Assembly (NCBI RefSeq): GCF_019049245.1
Contig: NZ_JAGMUK010000040.1
Location: forward strand, 368,149-432,148
Origin: Streptomyces sp. AC555_RSS877
GTDB taxonomy: Bacteria > Actinomycetota > Actinomycetes > Streptomycetales > Streptomycetaceae
DNA length: 64,000 bases
Direction of reading: 5' to 3'
Shown here: piece after piece, positions 25,991-33,984 of the stretch
Layout of the letters: every line of letters starts with the position of its first letter
Position numbering within the stretch: position 1 is the first letter of the stretch
The notes under the pieces: generated by a model
Database searches by the model: none
Told to the model about the DNA's origin: nothing
The model's input: only the letters and a program-made list of their open reading frames with translations
Translations under genes and position numbers: made by a program

Positions 25991-26370
25991 AGGACACCCG
26001 CACCGCCGTCGAGGCCTACCTCGCGGCGCTGAACGCGCACGACGCCGACGCCGTGGCCGCCTGCGTGGCCGAGGACTTCGTCAACGAGCACACGTCGTCG
26101 ATGGGGCAGAGCCGCAGGGGCCGCGCCGAGTACCGCGCCGCGCTGACCGGGTTCCTCGAGAACTTCAAAGACCTGCACTACGCGCCCGAGAGCTTCCTCG
26201 TCGACGGCGGGTCGGCCGCGGTGCCGTACGTCCTGACGTTCCTGATGCGTTCGGCGGACGACCGCCCCGTACGCGTGCGGGGGGTCTTCGTGTTCACCGT
26301 CGCCGGCGGGCTCATCACGCGGCGCACGGACTACTGGGACAGCGCAGAGGTGCAGCGGCAGCTCGTCTGA
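25975..26370 (+). CDS. NTF2-like/SnoaL-fold protein
   Basis: Small cone-shaped-barrel protein of 131 residues (nuclear transport factor 2 superfamily). TAVEAYLAALNAHDADAVAACVAEDFVNEH is split between the typical first helix and strand, and RGVFVFTVAGGLITRRTDYWD closes the fold. GTG 25975 overlaps the VOC gene by 16 nt. Such proteins act as small hydrolases, isomerases, dehydratases or simple ligand binders. Its pairing with the VOC gene suggests both act on the same intermediate. Confidence 0.72.
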   Translation: MGFVLKDTRTAVEAYLAALNAHDADAVAACVAEDFVNEHTSSMGQSRRGRAEYRAALTGFLENFKDLHYAPESFLVDGGSAAVPYVLTFLMRSADDRPVRVRGVFVFTVAGGLITRRTDYWDSAEVQRQLV

Positions 26371-26403
26371 CGCCCCGACCGCAGCCCGGAACCAGCTTCC
26401 TGA

Positions 26404-26434
26404 CACCCCGTCCGCCTCTCGTGCGGACGGGGTG
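26404..26434 (+). terminator. Terminator after the NTF2-like gene
   Basis: CACCCCGTCCGC pairs with GCGGACGGGGTG over a 7-nt loop, 34 nt after the stop codon. Confidence 0.65.
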
Positions 26435-26472
26435 CCGGTGTGTCCGCCACCGGGCCCTGCGTATCGCTCTGC

Positions 26473-26521
26473 ATGATGCCGTCTCGCATTGCTTGACAGA
26501 ACGCCGTCTCGCATTGAAAGA
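26473..26521 (+). promoter_or_regulatory. Twin operator motifs and promoter of the FAH operon
   Basis: GCCGTCTCGCATTG occurs twice, at 26478-26491 and 26503-26516, 25 nt apart. TTGACA (26493-26498) lies between them, so the second copy covers the -35/-10 spacer. A 17-nt spacer puts a poor -10 (GAAAGA) 8 nt before ATG 26529, so the message may be leaderless or nearly so. A truncated third copy (GATGCCGTCATGC) runs into the start codon. Confidence 0.75.
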
Positions 26522-26528
26522 TGCCGTC

Positions 26529-27389
26529 ATGCAAGTGGTGACGACACAGTCCGGCCTGGGCCGGATCGAGGACGGGGCCATCGCCCTGTTGGACACGGCT
26601 TTTCCGTATATCGGCGCGGTCCTCGAACAGGACGGCTCGCTGCAGGGCCTGGCGTCCTGCGCGGTGCGCCGGCGGATCCCGCTCGACCAGGCCACGCTCG
26701 TGGCGCCGCTGGGCCGCCCCCGCGCGGTATGGGGCGTCGGGCTCAACTACATGTCGAAGGCGGCCCGGGCCGGCCGGGGACTGCCCGAGCAGCCGATCCT
26801 GTACCTGGCCGCGTCGTCCGCCGTCCTGGCACCCGGCGCCCAGGTGGTGATCCCCCGCGCCGCGACCGAACCCGACTACGAGGGGGAGATCGCGGTCGTC
26901 GTCGGACGCCGGCTGTACCAGGCGTCCGAGTCGCAGGTCTGGCCCGCGATCGCCGGCATCACGGCGGCCAACGACATGACGGCGCGAGATGTCATGCGCT
27001 CCACCGCTACGCCCGCCCTCGCCAAGAGCTACCCGGGATTCACACCGCTCGGTCCGTCGCTGCGCACTACCGACGACCTCGCCGACCGCGACGCGATCCG
27101 TGTACGGAGCTGGGTCAACGGCGAACTCATGCAGGACGACACGAGCGCCGGGATGATCTTCCCGGTCGCCGACCTGCTCAGCCGGCTGTCGTGGTTCGCC
27201 GCCCTCGAACCCGGCGACGTCGTCCTCACCGGAACCCCGGCCGGCACCGGCCAGGACCGCGGATGCTTCCTCGCCGACGGCGACGAGGTACGGGTCGAGG
27301 TGGACGGCGTACTGCCCCTTGTCACCCCCATCGTGCGTCCCGCGGACGCCACACCGCACGACCACCGGCTGACCGAACCGGTCAGCTGA
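26529..27389 (+). CDS. Fumarylacetoacetate hydrolase (FAH)-family protein
   Basis: Metal-dependent C-C hydrolase or hydratase of 286 residues. Family motifs: AVWGVGLNYMSKA, the metal ligands in EPDYEGEIAVVVG and TAANDMTARDVMR, and FPVADLLSRLSWFAALEPGDV with VLTGTPAGTG. Enzymes of this fold cleave fumarylacetoacetate, hydrate 2-oxopent-4-enoate or decarboxylate meta-cleavage products. ATG 26529 is the start that fits the conserved N-terminus; it sits immediately after the operator array. First gene of an operon with an amidohydrolase, an aldolase and a cupin, which fits the lower part of a ring-cleavage pathway. Confidence 0.9.
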   Translation: MQVVTTQSGLGRIEDGAIALLDTAFPYIGAVLEQDGSLQGLASCAVRRRIPLDQATLVAPLGRPRAVWGVGLNYMSKAARAGRGLPEQPILYLAASSAVLAPGAQVVIPRAATEPDYEGEIAVVVGRRLYQASESQVWPAIAGITAANDMTARDVMRSTATPALAKSYPGFTPLGPSLRTTDDLADRDAIRVRSWVNGELMQDDTSAGMIFPVADLLSRLSWFAALEPGDVVLTGTPAGTGQDRGCFLADGDEVRVEVDGVLPLVTPIVRPADATPHDHRLTEPVS

Positions 27390-27416
27390 CCGCCCCTCAC
27401 ACTGGAGCACACACCG

Positions 27417-28580
27417 ATGCCCATCTCCTCCCCGTCGTCCTACGACCTCGTCCTGGCCGGCGGCACCGTCATCGATCCGGCGTCGGGCACCAACGCCCGG
27501 CTCGACGTGGCGGTCACCGGTGACCGCATCGCCGCGATCGGGGAAGGGCTGGCGGCGGGCGCGGCCCGCACGATCGACGTCACCGGCTCCACCGTGCTGC
27601 CGGGCCTCGTCGAGGGCCACACCCACATCTTCCAGTACGTCTCCGCCGTCGGCGCCCCCGCCGAGGAGGCCCACCTGCGGCGCGGCGTCGTCGCCGCGGC
27701 GGACGCCGGCACGGCCGGCGCCTCGACGTTCGCGGCCTTCCGCAAGCTGGTCGTCGAGGCGAACCCGCTGCGCATCGTCAACTTCCTCAACGTCTCGGTG
27801 CTCGGCCTGATCGACTTCAGGTTCGGCGAGCTGCTCAACCCCGACACCCTGGTCCCCGAGGACGCGCTCGCGACCGCCGAGGCCCACCCCGACATCGTGC
27901 GCGGCTTCAAGATCCGGCTGTCCGAGGACGTCGTCGGCGAGAACTGGGAGGCGCTGCTGAAGAAGTCCGTGGCGCTGGCCGAACAGGCGTCCCTCCCGCT
28001 GATGGTGCACATCGGCGAGACCGAGGAGCCGGTGCCCGTCGTCCTGGACTACCTGCGCCCCGGCGACATCGTGGCGCACTGCTACACCGGCAAGCCGAAC
28101 GGCATCCTCGACGGCGACCAGGTGCATCCCGCCGTCATGGCGGCCCGCGAGCGCGGCGTGCTGTTCGACTCCGCCCACGGCAAGAGCAACCTCAGCTTCG
28201 AGGTGGCGCGCCGGGCGATCGCCGACGGATTCCTGCCCGACATCCTCAGCTCGGACACCAGCGCCCGCAACTGGCGCGGCCCGGTGTTCGACCTGCTCAC
28301 CAGCATCTCCAAGCTGGTCGCGCTCGGCGCGCCGCTGGAGGAGTGCATCCGCCGGGCCACCGTCGCCCCCGCACAGCTGCTCGGGCTCGACACCGAAGGC
28401 TACGGGCGCCTGGTGGTCGGCGGACGGGCCGACGTCACCGTCGTCGACTGGACCGACGAGGTCACCCTGCCCGACGCCGCGGGCAACACCATCCTCGCGC
28501 CGCGCCTGGAGCCGAGCGTCGTGCTGCACAAGGGCGCCGAGGTCGACGTCGTGCCGTGGCGCGGTCTGCCGTCGGCATGA
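27417..28580 (+). CDS. Amidohydrolase/deacetylase-family metallohydrolase (dihydroorotase-like)
   Basis: Metal hydrolase of 387 residues. The binuclear site shows GLVEGHTH with His68 and His70, a lysine likely carboxylated in GFKIRLS (Lys165), His198 in MVHIGE, AHCYTG, and the aspartate in LSSDTSARN. This pattern matches the Atu3266/EF0837 group, which hydrolyses acylated or cyclic amides and esters. ATG 27417, 27 nt after the FAH stop. It could open a ring amide or remove an acyl group. It is distinct from the deaminase-type amidohydrolase of the transporter operon. The true substrate is unknown. Confidence 0.85.
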   Translation: MPISSPSSYDLVLAGGTVIDPASGTNARLDVAVTGDRIAAIGEGLAAGAARTIDVTGSTVLPGLVEGHTHIFQYVSAVGAPAEEAHLRRGVVAAADAGTAGASTFAAFRKLVVEANPLRIVNFLNVSVLGLIDFRFGELLNPDTLVPEDALATAEAHPDIVRGFKIRLSEDVVGENWEALLKKSVALAEQASLPLMVHIGETEEPVPVVLDYLRPGDIVAHCYTGKPNGILDGDQVHPAVMAARERGVLFDSAHGKSNLSFEVARRAIADGFLPDILSSDTSARNWRGPVFDLLTSISKLVALGAPLEECIRRATVAPAQLLGLDTEGYGRLVVGGRADVTVVDWTDEVTLPDAAGNTILAPRLEPSVVLHKGAEVDVVPWRGLPSA

Positions 28581-28608
28581 GACGCCCGACCGCCCCGGGA
28601 AGGATGCG

Positions 28609-29382
28609 ATGAGCGTCGGTGAGGTCCACCTGCTGCGGCGCCGGCTGCGCGCGGCCCTGACGGCGGGGCGACCCGCCGTCGGCACGTTCGTCAAGCTGGC
28701 CCCGCCCGACGTGGTGGAACTGGCCGAGGCGGCCGGGTTCGTGTTCGTGGTCGTCGACCTCGAACACTCCACCCTCACCGAGCAGAACGCCGTCGACCTG
28801 GTGCGCCACGCGCACGCCTGCGGCCTGCCGGCCCTGGTCCGGGTGCCCGAGGTGGACGCCCCCGCCGTCAACCGGCTGCTGGAGGCCGGGGCGGCGGGGA
28901 TCCAGCTGTCCATGCTCACCCGCGTCGCCCAGGCCGAGGCGCTCGTGGGGGCGACCCGGTTCGCGCCCACCGGCCGCCGCTCGGTCAGCCTGGCCAACCG
29001 GGCCGCCCGCTTCGGTGCGCTCCCGCTGCCCGCCTTCCTGAGTGCAGAGCAGGACGACCCGCCGGTGCTGGTCGGCCAGATCGAGACGGCACGGACCGAT
29101 CCTCTGCCGGATCTGCTCGCCCCTCTCGACGTGTGCTTCGTCGGCAGCACCGACCTCGCGGTCGACCTGGGCCTGCCGGCGGACCCCGCGGTGCTGCGCG
29201 CCGCGGTGGACCGGGTGCGCGAGGCCGCCCGCTCGGCGGCCGTGGCGTTCGGCGGCTGGGTGCCGGTCCGGGGCGCCGCGGCGAACCTGGGCCTGAGTGA
29301 CGCCGACTACCTGGTCGTCGGCTCGGACCTGCAGATGTTGGCGACCGCCCTGCGCGCGGCCGCCGGAGAGGAAAACCAGTGA
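28609..29382 (+). CDS. HpcH/HpaI-family aldolase
   Basis: Class II pyruvate-type aldolase of 257 residues. It carries the family signatures FVFVVVDLEHS, PALVRVPEVD, GAAGIQLSMLTRVAQAE and CFVGSTDLAVDLG. HpaI cleaves 4-hydroxy-2-oxo acids into pyruvate and an aldehyde at the end of meta-cleavage pathways. ATG 28609; the stop overlaps the cupin start by 4 nt (GTGA). In this operon it would act after the FAH-family enzyme. The usual metal-ligand Glu/Asp pair is partly visible, but I cannot confirm every active-site residue. Confidence 0.87.
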   Translation: MSVGEVHLLRRRLRAALTAGRPAVGTFVKLAPPDVVELAEAAGFVFVVVDLEHSTLTEQNAVDLVRHAHACGLPALVRVPEVDAPAVNRLLEAGAAGIQLSMLTRVAQAEALVGATRFAPTGRRSVSLANRAARFGALPLPAFLSAEQDDPPVLVGQIETARTDPLPDLLAPLDVCFVGSTDLAVDLGLPADPAVLRAAVDRVREAARSAAVAFGGWVPVRGAAANLGLSDADYLVVGSDLQMLATALRAAAGEENQ

Positions 29383-29735
29383 CCACACGCAACGCGGCGC
29401 TGTTCAGCACCGTCCTCAACTGGGACGAGCTGCCGGTGACCCAGGTGCGGCCGGGGGTCCGCCGCCGCGTCTACGCGACGGACGAGATGATGATCTGCCA
29501 CCACGAACTCGACGTCGGCATGACGCTCAACCCGCACCGGCACGAGGAGTTCGACCAGCTGGTCCACATCGCCGAGGGGCGGGCCAACTACTACGTGGAC
29601 GGTGTCGCGCACGACATGCGTGCGGGGTCGTTCCTGCTGGTCCCCCGAGGCAGCGAGCACTACGTGGAGCCGACCGAGGCCCCCTGCGTGAACATCGACT
29701 TCTTCGTCCCGCCGCGGGCCGACCTGCTTCCCTGA
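29379..29735 (+). CDS. Cupin-domain protein
   Basis: Single cupin of 118 residues. Metal-binding motif 1 is HRHEEFDQLVHIAEG (His, His, Glu present) and motif 2 is GSFLLVPRGSEHY. GTG 29379 overlaps the aldolase stop. Small cupins in catabolic operons are dioxygenases, isomerases or ligand sensors. Which applies here is unclear. It is the last intact gene of this operon; beyond it the sequence decays. Confidence 0.8.
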   Translation: MTTRNAALFSTVLNWDELPVTQVRPGVRRRVYATDEMMICHHELDVGMTLNPHRHEEFDQLVHIAEGRANYYVDGVAHDMRAGSFLLVPRGSEHYVEPTEAPCVNIDFFVPPRADLLP

Positions 29736-29954
29736 CCGAAGGGCCGGCTTGCCGCCGCACTGAACTCGGCGGCCGGCAGCACCCGCTGCTCCACCGGCAT
29801 CGGCGTGCGGTTCGGATTCCGCAGCGGACGGGACGACCGGCGCACGCCGCCGGCTGGACCGACCGCGAGGCGGTGGCGGAGTTCGCCGCGCCGCCGCGGG
29901 GATTTCCCGACCCGCTCACCCATGCCCGAGTCACCTGGCGGGGGGCCTGCACCC

Positions 29955-30350
29955 ATGACCTGCGTCCTCGTGCTCGGGAGCACGGACATGGACCTCGTCG
30001 CGCACGTCGACAAGCCTCGCGGCGCGAGACCGTCATCGGACGCGGGTTCCGTCCGGTCCCCGGCGGCCAGGGTGCCAACCAGGCGGTGGCCGCGGCCCGC
30101 GTGGGCGGCACGGCGTCGATGATCGGAGTGGTGGGCGCCGACGTCTTCGGCACCCGGTTGCGGGCCGCACGTGACCGTCGTGGACTCGACCGGCGCAGAT
30201 GACACGTTCGTGGGCACGCTTCCTCGGCGCCCTGTGAGGGTGGGCCGATGCCGGACGCACTCACCCTGACGTCGGGCGCTGGCCACGCTCTCGGTCCAGC
30301 GGCCGGAGGCCGCGGCCGCCAAGCCGTGCCGCACCGAGAGCGACGAATTC
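29955..30350 (+). pseudogene. Ribokinase (PfkB family) remnant
   Basis: Pieces of one ribokinase appear in order but in different frames. GSTDMDLVAHVDKP from ATG 29955 is the N-terminus. After a frameshift near 30015 comes ETVIGRGFRPVPGGQGANQA with GVVGADVFG. An internal deletion then joins to VTVVDSTGADDTFVG, the catalytic GAGDTF motif with Gly changed to Asp. Another shift gives ALATLSVQRPEAAAA, the C-terminus. Roughly half of the gene is missing. It directly follows the cupin gene and may once have belonged to that operon. Confidence 0.8.
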
Positions 30351-30427
30351 GGCCACCTGACACGCCTCCTGACCTTCCGTCGGCCAGATCGCCCCCGGCA
30401 CTCCGGAACCATGAAAGAAGGCCGATC

Positions 30428-30594
30428 ATGGCCCCATCGACGACCAGCGCCGTCACCCTGGACATCAACGGCGACAGGTACGCACTGGGCGCCACCACTG
30501 CACCACCGTGCCCGACGTCGTGCGTGAGCGTCTCGACCTGACGGGCACCAGGAAGGGCTGCGACCAGGGACAGTGCGGTGCCTGCTTGGGATGA
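30428..30594 (+). pseudogene. Molybdenum hydroxylase [2Fe-2S] subunit remnant (XdhS/CoxS-like)
   Basis: From ATG 30428 the frame reads SAVTLDINGDRYALG, the N-terminus of the small subunit of xanthine dehydrogenase-type enzymes. A frameshift near 30505 leads to VVRERLDLTGTRKG followed by CDQGQCGAC, the first iron-sulfur cluster, and then a stop at 30592. The second cluster domain is absent. It is the first piece of a decayed operon that resumes at 32.85 kb. Confidence 0.8.
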
Positions 30595-30738
30595 GGCGAC
30601 TCGGCCCAGGGCAGGTGTTCGGTGGGAGGGGCTGCTCACTGCCGCACCTTGGGTCCGACATGGGCGCTATAAGCCGACAGACCCGGGCCGGGAGTGCCGC
30701 CCGGGCGGTCGGCCTATGCCTTACTCAGGCTCCCGAAA

Positions 30739-31023
30739 TCAGTGCTGGAAGCTGATGGTCCTCGGCTTGTACGACGGGCGCTTGGCCTCGTACGCGGCGA
30801 TGTGGGGCTCGTTCTGCAGGGTGATGGAGATGTCGTCCAGCCCGTTCAGCAGCCGCCAACGGGCGTTCTCGTCGAGTTCGAAGGCAGCGGTGATGCCCTC
30901 TGCGCGCACCTCACGAGCCTCAAGGTCCACAGTGACCTCAGCAGTGGCGTCCTTCTCCGTGAGCTCCTGCAGCGCGTTCACGATCTTCTCCTCCAGAACC
31001 ACCGTGAGCAGGCCGTTCTGCAT
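30739..31023 (-). pseudogene. leuD: Isopropylmalate isomerase small subunit fragment
   Basis: The minus strand encodes 94 residues that match the C-terminal half of LeuD: EVTVDLEAREVRAEGITA, FELDENARWRLLNGLDDI and AAYEAKRPSYKPRT. The N-terminal half (about 100 residues with the catalytic region) is missing, so it cannot work. It lies inverted within the decayed region and abuts an NTF2-like fragment at 31021-31023, which marks a recombination joint. Base composition is slightly less GC-rich than the neighbours. Confidence 0.85.
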
Positions 31024-31282
31024 CTACGACCGTCCCGGATACGACTCCCTGCGCGGCCTGCATCAGATCGAGCATTTCTACCGCACCGAACGCATTGTTG
31101 CCTCCGGAACACATCAGGTACATCGCATCGTCAGCGACCTCGACTCAGCCGCCTGCTGGGGCCGGTTCACGGGCAATAGCAGAACTGGCGCACCTCTCGA
31201 CGAGCAGTTCGCGGATACCTACACGGTTCGCGACGGCAGGATCATCGGCCGACGGACCTACTTCTACCGAGCGGCGATCTGA
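31024..31282 (+). pseudogene. NTF2-like (SnoaL/nuclear transport factor 2) fragment
   Basis: The plus strand reads YDRPGYDSLRGLHQIEHFY, then RTERIVASGTHQVHRIV and VRDGRIIGRRTYFYRAAI before a stop at 31282. This is the later part of an NTF2-like fold with its typical closing strand, lacking the N-terminal helix and a start codon. It is fused back-to-back with the leuD fragment. Confidence 0.6.
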
Positions 31283-31340
31283 TGGCCACCGGGCTAGAGA
31301 CGCATGAGACTGCAGACTTCCCCGTGCTGGCGAGGCTGTG

Positions 31341-31979
31341 ATGGTGACTGCCGACCGATTAACAGCCTCCGCGGCTATGTCACTGGTGTTGATCATAATC
31401 CCCGGACCCAGTGTGCTGTTCGTCGTGGGGCGGGCGCTGGCGCAAGGACGCCGCGCCGCTCTGACCACTGTGCTGGGGAACACTCTCGGAGCCTACGTGC
31501 TCATCGTGGCCGTGGCTCTGGGGGTCGGGGCGGTTGTGGAACGCTCGGCTCTCGTCTTCACGATGCTTAAACTGGCGGGCGCCGCTTACCTGGTGTGGCT
31601 CGGCGTCAAGGCGTGGCGCGAACGCAGTTCCCTGCCGACTGCCTTTGCCGAGGGCGGGCACACATACGGAGGTCTGCGCACCCTGTGGGAAGGGTTTGGG
31701 GTTGGTGTGACCAACCCCAAGAGCATCGTGTTCTTCGCCGCCGTGTTGCCACAGTTCGTTGACCGCGGTCAGGGAAATGCGGCGGTTCAAATGCTTGTGC
31801 TCGGTCTTATCTTCAACGCCATAGCGCTCGTCTTCGACGGCTGTTGGGGTCCGGCCGCAGCCACCGCACGAGACTGGTTCGCCCGGTCGCCGCAACGACT
31901 GTCAAAGGTGGGCGGCATCGGTGGGCTCATGTTGATAGGCCTCGGCATCACCATCGCCGCGACCGGACGTAAGGACTGA
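31341..31979 (+). CDS. LysE/RhtB-family exporter
   Basis: Membrane exporter of 212 residues with about six hydrophobic segments. MSLVLIIIPGPSVLFVVGRA is the LysE/RhtB N-terminal signature, and GFGVGVTNPKSIVFFAAVLP is the conserved central loop. Relatives export amino acids such as lysine, homoserine or threonine. ATG 31341 has GAGG 5 nt upstream; GTG codons on both sides are alternatives. It is the only intact gene in the 29.7-34 kb graveyard and may have arrived with the flanking leuD, NTF2 and IS fragments. Confidence 0.85.
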   Translation: MVTADRLTASAAMSLVLIIIPGPSVLFVVGRALAQGRRAALTTVLGNTLGAYVLIVAVALGVGAVVERSALVFTMLKLAGAAYLVWLGVKAWRERSSLPTAFAEGGHTYGGLRTLWEGFGVGVTNPKSIVFFAAVLPQFVDRGQGNAAVQMLVLGLIFNAIALVFDGCWGPAAATARDWFARSPQRLSKVGGIGGLMLIGLGITIAATGRKD

Positions 31980-32149
31980 TGGAGTTGCGAGGAGGGGTCC
32001 GGGCATCAACGGCCACGCCGACCTTGTGGCGTCGCAGACGTTTAGCCGCATCCGCCGGCGACCCTGTCCACGGAAACCCGCGCCGCCCTTGAGGGAGCAG
32101 ACAGGCGGCCGCAGCACCTGCAGTCCGGGCGAGGGTGACGGTGCGCCGA

Positions 32150-32803
32150 CGTACTGAAGGCGGCCTTCGGTGTCGTGCCTGTTTGTCGTAGCGAGTGGCC
32201 ACGGCCCTGGCCTGTTTGAGTCTGTCGATCGCCCGCTCGAGGTGTTGCGCTTCTTGAACCGCTCGTCGTCGAAGCCGGGTGGCCGTCCGCCGCGTGAGCC
32301 CTTGCGTCGGCGGGCGGCCTGGCTGTCGGTCTTTTCCGGGATGGTGTGCCGGATGCCCCTGCGGCGCAGGTACTGGCGGCACGGGCCGTTGCTGCAGGCC
32401 CTGTCCGGGGTGAGGCTGTCGGGCTTGGTGCGGGGCCTGCCCGGTCCGATACGAGGAAACGCGGCAGTCCGCCCGCTGCCCGCCGGTGACGAGCAGGGGC
32501 AGCGGCCGACAGCACCCGTCAGCGCTTCGCCGGCGGCGTCGGCCGCGGCTTGCACCGTTGCAGTAGGCGCTCCCAGGTGCCGTCGGCCGACCACAGCCGG
32601 TGGCGTTCCTAGACCGTCTTCCACGGTCCGAACCGCTCGGGCAGATCCCGCCACTGCACCCCAATCCGCACCCGGTGCAGGATCCCGTCGATCCCCTGCC
32701 GGTGATCCCGCCACCGGCCACAACGCCCGTTGCTGACCGGCAGGAACTGCCGCAGCCGTTCGCACTCGGCATCCGACAAGTCACCCCGCCTCATGCCTGA
32801 CAC
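32150..32803 (-). mobile_element. Decayed IS5-family transposase
   Basis: Minus-strand pieces of one DDE transposase in three frames. The start is MRRGDLSDAECERLRQFLPV followed by GILHRVRIGVQWRDLPERFG, with a stop in the WKTV region. Then come GPGRPRTKPDSLTPDRACSN and YLRRRGIRHTIPEKTD, and, shifted, ERAIDRLKQARAVATRYDK. The middle with the first catalytic aspartate is largely deleted. It lies exactly where the molybdenum hydroxylase operon is interrupted. I could not identify terminal inverted repeats or a target duplication by eye. Confidence 0.8.
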
Positions 32804-32847
32804 AACGAGCCATCAGTCAGACAGTCACATGATCGGGCGGGCAGGTC

Positions 32848-33180
32848 CTAGCCGACATCCGCACGTTGCCCCTCGACCGAGTCGAGTCGAGTCGACCGAA
32901 GAGGGTGCCTGCGCATCGGCGCGACCGTGACCAACGGCAACCTCGCCGCGCACCCCGAAGTCCGCTGCGGTTACCCGACGTTGACGCAGGCGGTGCTGGC
33001 CGGCGCCTCGGGGCAGTTGCGCCACATGGCCACCGTCGGCGGAAACCCAACCCTGCAACAAACGCGCCCCCGGCAGCGGTTGTCCCCGCATTTGCCGGCG
33101 AGCAGAACGACCACGCCGTCCTCGGCGCCTCCGGCCACCGCGGGGCCACACTTCTTTCCGGACGCAGTTGGCCGAGGTCG
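32848..33180 (+). pseudogene. Molybdenum hydroxylase FAD subunit remnant (XdhM/CoxM-like)
   Basis: Reading GQVLADIRTLPLDRVE, then in another frame LRIGATVTNGNLAAHPEV, LAGASGQLRHMATVGGN and, shifted again, FAGEQNDHAVLGASGH. These are consecutive signatures of the FAD-binding medium subunit. At least three frameshifts and a missing N-terminus next to the IS remnant show that it is dead. Confidence 0.78.
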
Positions 33181-33532
33181 CGGTCGACGTTAACGCGGAC
33201 GAGGTGCGCGTGCGGCGCATGCTCGGTGTCTTCGCCGCGGGCCGGATCGTCACGAGGAGGCGGTCCGGGACCGGCCCACGGGCGGCCTGGTCGGTGCCGA
33301 CCTGGCGGGCCACCACTTCGCGGCCCACGTCGACGTCCCGCTCATCGAGGTCGACTGGGTGGACGACCCCGACCCGGACGACCTGGTCGGCATCAAGGGC
33401 ATCGGCGAGATCGGCATCGTGGGTGCGGTGGCGGCGATCGCCAACGCGGCGTGGCACGCGACCGGCGTCCGCCACCGTCACCTGCCCATCCGGCCGGACC
33501 GCGTGATCCTCGCCGGAGCCAAGGATGCTTGA
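33168..33532 (+). pseudogene. Molybdenum hydroxylase large subunit C-terminal remnant
   Basis: Two frames encode AEVAVDVNADEVRVRRMLGV with FAAGRIV and then EEAVRDRPTGGLVGADLAGH, IEVDWVDDPDPDDLVGIKG and IGEIGIVGAVAAIANAAW, ending at TGA 33530. This is the last part of a xanthine dehydrogenase-type molybdopterin subunit, including the conserved GIKGIGEIGIVG with the catalytic glutamate region. About 600 N-terminal residues are gone. Confidence 0.82.
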
Positions 33533-33620
33533 CCTCGCCGAGGAACCGAGCCGCCGGCCGCAGGAGGGACGGGACGTCGCCGTCGCCACCGTCGGCGGCA
33601 GCACCCGCGCCCTCCTGACG
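33525..33620 (+). pseudogene. XdhC-like accessory protein remnant
   Basis: ATG 33525 overlaps the large-subunit stop. MLDLAEEPSRRPQEGRDVAV with ATVGGST matches the N-terminus of XdhC/CoxI molybdenum-cofactor sulfuration proteins; homology stops after about 30 codons. It completes the order S-M-L-XdhC of a former operon. From 33621 to 33984 I recognise no gene; a short frame there (GTVIPLTDSGRPT...) has no family I can name. Confidence 0.65.
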
Positions 33621-33842
33621 CCGCCGTCGACGGCGGGGAGGGCACGGTCATCCCGCTGACCGACTCGGGCAGGCCCACCCACCACGAAGCGGGAACCAAG
33701 GGCACCGGGTAAGCAACCGCCATCGACACCCTGAAGCGGCTCGACGCGGATGCGGTCCCCGCGGGTCAGCTCCGCAACGCACTCCAGGACGCCGTGCTCC
33801 CAAGCCGGTCAGGCACTCCTCGGCATCGGCGCGAGCCGTCGA

Positions 33843-33891
33843 AGACCTCCGGTGGTGGATGCCGGACACATCCACTCCGTCCCGGAGGTCT
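33843..33891. terminator. Stem-loop downstream of the decayed region and the IclR gene
   Basis: AGACCTCCGG pairs with CCGGAGGTCT, with a smaller inner stem (TGGATG/CATCCA). It lies about 94 nt beyond the stop of the minus-strand IclR gene. Confidence 0.45.
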
Positions 33892-33984
33892 CCCATGATC
33901 TGTCACGCCGTCAGCGACGTGCGGGTCACGACAGCAGGCCCACCGCCCTCGGCGGTGAGCCTGTGCACCACCCCGGCAAGCGGG

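Noticed and set aside
26331..29150. 939-codon open frame on the minus strand
   Set aside because: Shadow of the FAH, amidohydrolase and aldolase genes, all of which have clear family motifs on the plus strand.
29736..29954. Possible remnant of an ADP-ribosylglycohydrolase before the ribokinase remnant
   Set aside because: A stretch reading AAGWTDREAVAEFAAPPRGF is suggestive, but too short and without a second motif.
33621..33984. Frame reading GTVIPLTDSGRPTHHEAG downstream of the XdhC remnant
   Set aside because: It looks like a protein fragment but I recognise no family, so it is described only as decayed sequence.
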